This document shows positions 7,023 to 8,806 of a DNA stretch of 8,806 bases, one piece after another. The stretch's first letter is position 1; the number at the start of each line of letters is the position of its first letter. This DNA comes from CAZIKB01 sp964539665. Lineage in GTDB: Bacteria > Zhuqueibacterota > Zhuqueibacteria > Oceanimicrobiales > Oceanimicrobiaceae. The stretch lies in contig CAZIKB010000192.1 of assembly GCA_964539665.1 (NCBI GenBank), positions 1 through 8,806 on the forward strand. The letters run 5' to 3'. The notes below the pieces were generated by a model. That model was not told the origin of the DNA, searched no databases, and saw only the letters and a list, made by a program, of their open reading frames with translations. A program made the translations under genes and the position numbers.

Positions 7023-8771
7023 CTACTCCACTAAATAAATCGTTATTCCCCAATTTATGGGATCATAAGGCGGATCTGAATTCCAATCATTAAAAGAATG
7101 AGAGTCATCCGTTTCATAATAGACTACATATTCTCCCTTTTTGAGAAAAATAGTATCGTCAAAAAGCCGATTTTTTTTGGTGCCGCCAGCATGCTCGGTC
7201 CTGCGGTACATCATTTCCCACACAACTTTACCGTCTTCCGCATCTTCAATCCAGCCATAATCATACATGCTGCCATCCCTTCCTTCTCCAACAGCATAAA
7301 TGCGAATATCGCTATTTTTCTTCAACTTAAAGTGTGCTCTCTCCCGGTCATGATCACGCATTCTAACTAATTGCGCTAAAATTGATTTATCTTCTTTCTC
7401 ATCATATTTGGTCACATTGTTTTCCTTAAAATCCTCGTCTACACATGACAAAGTAATACCCCAGTTATCCTGATCAATTGGAGGCGATGTATTCCAGTCC
7501 CAATATGAATGTGCATCGTCCGTTACAAAATTCACCATATAACTGCCTTTATCGAAATGTTGAACCTCATCAAAAAGGCGGTTTTTTTCACCGCCGCCAG
7601 CATGTTCAGTATCATAATAATCCATGACCCAAACTTTTTTATGGGTTTTGACATTGACGATCCAGCCATAATCAAACATATCACCATTTCTGCCCTCTCC
7701 CAGTGCATAAATGCGCAAATTCATTGGTCTTTTTATAGTAAATCCTTCTGACTGAAATTCATTATCCCGGAGTCGATCAAATTTAACAATGACATTTTTT
7801 TCCGGCATATCTTCATAATCAAACAAATCAATATATTTTTTCATGGATGGCTCTTCAACTCTGAGAGTCATACCCCAAAACATCGGGTCATAAGGGGGCG
7901 CTGAATTCCATTGCCTGGATGAGTGAGAATCATCGGTCACGAAAGAGGCGACATATTTTCCAGCAGGCAATGAAAGCGTTTCTTTTTCCATTCTATTCTT
8001 ATTTGCTCCCCCGGCATGGTCTGAATTGCGATAGGTCATTTTCCAAACCTTTTCCCGGGTTTGAGCATTTAAAATCCAGCCATAATCAAAAGTACCATCT
8101 TTTCTTACTTCACCAACGGCGTATATTTGGACCTCAAGAGGGCGCTCTAATCTAAATCCCTGCTTTATATATTCATCATCTCTCAAACCAGTCATTGAAA
8201 TGAATGCGGAATTATTGAACACAGAATGAATTTCGTCTACTTCACCTTCCTGGAAACGTTCACCTTTACCGCGAATGACCAAATTGAATTCTCTCAAATC
8301 TTCTTTAAATTCTTCGTAAAGTTGATCATAATCATCACCATCAAAAATTTCATCGAAAATACGTTCGATGAAATGTCCTAAACCGTCTACCTTATTAAAA
8401 GAAAAGGCAGGAAATGTTGCATAGTAAACTTCATATTCACCTTTTGGCAGGTTCAATTTGTCCTGATATTCTAAAAGCGTGCGACTCTTTCTTTGAGATT
8501 TAGCGTCTTCCAGTTCCCAGACCACCTCTCTGGTTTGAGTATTTAAAATCCAAGCTCTTGTGAACATATATTCAGATCTTCTGCCCCCGCGAAATCCAAC
8601 CGCGTTAATTTCAACTTCCTGGTCATTATTTAGTCGAAAACCTTCAACAGCAATTTCTTCCGGAGAAATATTTTTAATTTCTGTTAAGATATTGTCCTGT
8701 GCATAAGAATAATTAACGGAAAATAGAAGAACGGCTATTAAAATAAAAATGAAATCTTGTCGAGTAGACAT
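7023..8771 (-). CDS. Secreted protein with four tandem copies of an unrecognised domain
   Basis: This is a 582-residue protein of unknown function. Residues 1-24 are a signal peptide (hydrophobic 8-19, likely cut after SYA), so it is exported to the periplasm, outer membrane or outside. The rest is four repeats of about 120-140 residues: 30-168, 187-306, 326-445 and 464-582. Repeats two to four share IYAVGEGR-x-G-x-MYDYGWI, a VW-x-M strand, HAGG-xx-KNR, GEY or GKY, TDDSHS, and a WN-x-PP-x-D motif before a final WGIT-like strand. Alternating hydrophobic residues suggest beta-sandwich modules (inference). The first repeat lacks HAGG, KNR and TDDSHS and carries an acidic stretch at 132-160. There is no transmembrane anchor, lipobox cysteine, enzymatic motif I recognise or C-terminal sorting domain. 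AGGAG seven bases before the ATG supports the start. The gene is transcribed separately from the operon. Confidence 0.9.
   Translation of the reverse strand: MSTRQDFIFILIAVLLFSVNYSYAQDNILTEIKNISPEEIAVEGFRLNNDQEVEINAVGFRGGRRSEYMFTRAWILNTQTREVVWELEDAKSQRKSRTLLEYQDKLNLPKGEYEVYYATFPAFSFNKVDGLGHFIERIFDEIFDGDDYDQLYEEFKEDLREFNLVIRGKGERFQEGEVDEIHSVFNNSAFISMTGLRDDEYIKQGFRLERPLEVQIYAVGEVRKDGTFDYGWILNAQTREKVWKMTYRNSDHAGGANKNRMEKETLSLPAGKYVASFVTDDSHSSRQWNSAPPYDPMFWGMTLRVEEPSMKKYIDLFDYEDMPEKNVIVKFDRLRDNEFQSEGFTIKRPMNLRIYALGEGRNGDMFDYGWIVNVKTHKKVWVMDYYDTEHAGGGEKNRLFDEVQHFDKGSYMVNFVTDDAHSYWDWNTSPPIDQDNWGITLSCVDEDFKENNVTKYDEKEDKSILAQLVRMRDHDRERAHFKLKKNSDIRIYAVGEGRDGSMYDYGWIEDAEDGKVVWEMMYRRTEHAGGTKKNRLFDDTIFLKKGEYVVYYETDDSHSFNDWNSDPPYDPINWGITIYLVE
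7026..7382 (-). repeat. Protein repeat 4
   Basis: Residues 464-582, reaching the last residue of the protein. It contains IYAVGEGRDGSMYDYGWI, HAGGTKKNRLFDD, GEYVVYYETDDSHS (546-558 region), WNSDPPYDPINWGITIYLVE. The shared DNA word is at 7249-7263, 411 bases from its copy in repeat 3. Confidence 0.85.
7437..7796 (-). repeat. Protein repeat 3
   Basis: Residues 326-445. It contains LRDNE, IYALGEGRNGDMFDYGWI, HAGGGEKNRLFDE (390-402), TDDAHS (417-422), WNTSPPIDQDNWGITL. The period to repeat 2 is 138 residues. The shared DNA word lies at 7660-7674, 414 bases from its copy in repeat 2. Confidence 0.85.
7854..8213 (-). repeat. Protein repeat 2
   Basis: Residues 187-306. It contains LRDDE, QIYAVGE (215-221), FDYGWILNAQTREKVWKM, HAGGANKNR (252-260), TDDSHS (279-284), WNSAPPYDP and WGMTL. 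The DNA word ATCCAGCCATAATCA at 8074-8088 (plus strand) is shared exactly with repeats 3 and 4. Confidence 0.85.
8268..8684 (-). repeat. Protein repeat 1 (diverged copy)
   Basis: Residues 30-168. It keeps EGFRLNND, EINAVGFRGG, AWILNTQTREVVWELED and LPKGEYEVYYAT, which align with the start and middle of the other repeats. The HAGG/KNR and TDDSHS/WN-PP segments are missing; instead there is an acidic, probably helical stretch at about 132-160 with many Asp, Glu and Phe. Confidence 0.7.
8700..8771 (-). other. Signal peptide of the four-repeat protein
   Basis: Residues 1-24: a short N-region with one Arg, a hydrophobic core (FIFILIAVLLF) and an S-Y-A cleavage site before Gln25. There is no lipobox cysteine, so Sec-type cleavage by signal peptidase I is expected. 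Confidence 0.85.
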
Positions 8772-8778
8772 AATATGA

Positions 8779-8783
8779 CTCCT
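8779..8783 (-). promoter_or_regulatory. Ribosome binding site of the four-repeat protein
   Basis: AGGAG on the minus strand sits seven bases before the ATG at 8771. The promoter is not identifiable in the 35 bases available before the window ends and probably lies beyond it. Confidence 0.75.
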
Positions 8784-8806
8784 ATATTAATACACGTACA
8801 TTAAGA

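Noticed and set aside
7098..8155. Plus-strand frames of about 80-90 residues opposite the repeat protein, some similar to each other
   Set aside because: Their mutual similarity simply reflects the tandem repeats on the minus strand read antisense.
7023..8771. Idea that the His/Asp motifs (HAGG, TDDSHS) mark a protease or nuclease
   Set aside because: They repeat once per domain and do not match any catalytic motif I know; a binding or structural role is simpler.

Overview
The window is one densely packed block of bacterial genes, all on the minus strand, with a G+C content that looks to be near 40% and no RNA genes, insertion sequences or CRISPR arrays. Seven genes in a row (transcribed from about 6750 down to 160) are separated by only a few bases or overlap, so they most likely form one operon: a PorX-like response regulator/PglZ protein, tsaE, tsaB, rimI, accD, surE and guaA. 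Upstream of that block, behind a 302-base spacer, lies a separate gene for a secreted 582-residue protein built from four copies of one domain.

The organism is probably a member of the Fibrobacterota-Chlorobiota-Bacteroidota (FCB) group or a related candidate phylum (Calditrichota or KSB1-like). The reasons are the PorX-type regulator, which is characteristic of Bacteroidota and relatives, its position next to tsaE, and the moderate G+C. Strong Shine-Dalgarno sites before accD, rimI and the repeat protein argue against a typical Bacteroidota member, where such sites are usually weak or absent. This placement is inference.

Region by region: 1-159 holds no gene but carries a nested inverted repeat after guaA. 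160-2489 holds guaA (GMP synthesis) and surE (5'-nucleotidase), two nucleotide-metabolism genes. 2506-3453 is accD (malonyl-CoA synthesis). 3459-5114 is the rimI-tsaB-tsaE group: the two Tsa proteins work in tRNA t6A37 formation and RimI acetylates ribosomal protein S18, but tsaD and tsaC are not in the window. 5161-6720 is the PorX-like gene with a good sigma-70-like promoter just upstream at 6757-6785. 6721-7022 is a spacer with that promoter and a short heptamer repeat. 7023-8771 is the secreted repeat protein.

The housekeeping genes are unremarkable and intact. The parts worth attention are the repeat protein, whose domain family I do not recognise, and the linkage of a PorX-type signalling protein to the t6A/translation operon.
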